The notes under the pieces: generated by a model
Database searches by the model: none
Told to the model about the DNA's origin: nothing
The model's input: the letters and a program-made list of their open reading frames with translations, nothing else
In this document: one piece after another, positions 21,341 to 21,425 of the stretch
How the letters are laid out: the number at the start of each line of letters is the position of its first letter
Position numbering within the stretch: position 1 is the stretch's first letter
Translations under genes and position numbers: made by a program
NCBI GenBank assembly: GCA_910587955.1
Contig: CAJUNN010000049.1
Coordinates: forward strand, 1 to 21,425
Direction: 5' to 3'
Source: an uncultured Lachnospiraceae bacterium
GTDB lineage: Bacteria; Bacillota; Clostridia; Lachnospirales; Lachnospiraceae
Length of the DNA: 21,425 bases

Positions 21341-21425
21341 CGGACAGTGCGAAGGACTTGTCATACGGGATGCCCGAAGGGTATACCTTAACGGACAGTT
21401 CGAAGGACTTGTCATACGGGGTGCC
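21334..21425 (+). repeat. 51-bp tandem repeat, right locus, running off the window
   Basis: Unit one is 21334-21384 and unit two is 21385-21425, cut at 41 bases. They differ at two of the 41 comparable positions (16 and 37). Both start ACCTTAACGGACAGT and share CGAAGGACTTGTCATACGGG. In one plus-strand frame both stay open as TLTDSAKDLSYGMPEGY and TLTDSSKDLSYGVP. TTGTCA (21358-21363) and TATACC (21382-21387) are 18 bp apart, reading out of the window. The true number of units is unknown. Confidence 0.92.

Noticed and set aside
19398..21425. CRISPR array
   Set aside because: The 51-bp units are directly adjacent without unique spacers and no cas gene is present.

Overview
The window looks like a chromosomal segment of a spore-forming, anaerobic Clostridia bacterium, most likely Lachnospiraceae. 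Supporting signs are a complete cotJA-cotJB-cotJC spore-coat operon, a mutS-mutL operon ending in a DUF6472 protein, a pyruvate kinase with the Firmicutes-type C-terminal PEP-utiliser domain, a FlxA-like protein, strong AGGAGG ribosome binding sites and moderate GC with AT-rich promoters. No rRNA, tRNA, CRISPR array, transposase or phage gene was found. Most of the region is housekeeping or small regulatory modules; the accessory signal is in the repeats, palindromic operators and gene remnants.

Layout. 1-2545: a partial hypothetical gene, a short PilZ-like fragment, a response regulator-diguanylate cyclase and a TetR regulator, all on the minus strand. A 22-bp palindrome sits over the probable cyclase promoter, which suggests that the TetR protein controls c-di-GMP output. 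2550-4343: a PadR regulator overlapping a HAAS/DUF3887 membrane protein, with an operator-like palindrome at the promoter, then an ECF-transporter S component. 4520-11207: minus-strand pyk, mutS, mutL and the DUF6472 gene, with a repeat/hairpin between mutS and mutL. 11231-13664: lysA and a YczE/YitT-like membrane protein, followed by the broken remains of an L-fucose/arabinose-isomerase-family gene and a strong terminator. A LysR gene diverges from lysA and converges on a lipoprotein gene.

15334-16727: the plus-strand cotJ operon; CotJB carries an unusual Pro/Cys-rich extension of about 100 residues with three 10-residue repeats. 17049-18551: a small zinc-ribbon protein converges on an aldo/keto reductase with two 4Fe-4S motifs, whose promoter has the 19-bp spacer and centred dyad typical of MerR-family control. 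18657-19358: a FlxA-like coiled-coil protein.

19398-21425: a TSUP transporter translationally coupled to a MarR regulator, a 37-bp near-perfect palindrome at the MarR promoter, and a divergent YwnA-type Rrf2 regulator. This block is flanked by inverted copies of a 51-bp tandem repeat. The repeat stays open in one frame as a 17-residue unit, supplies the Rrf2 stop codon, and contains a promoter-like element pointing outward at both ends. This repeat family is the least explained structure in the window.
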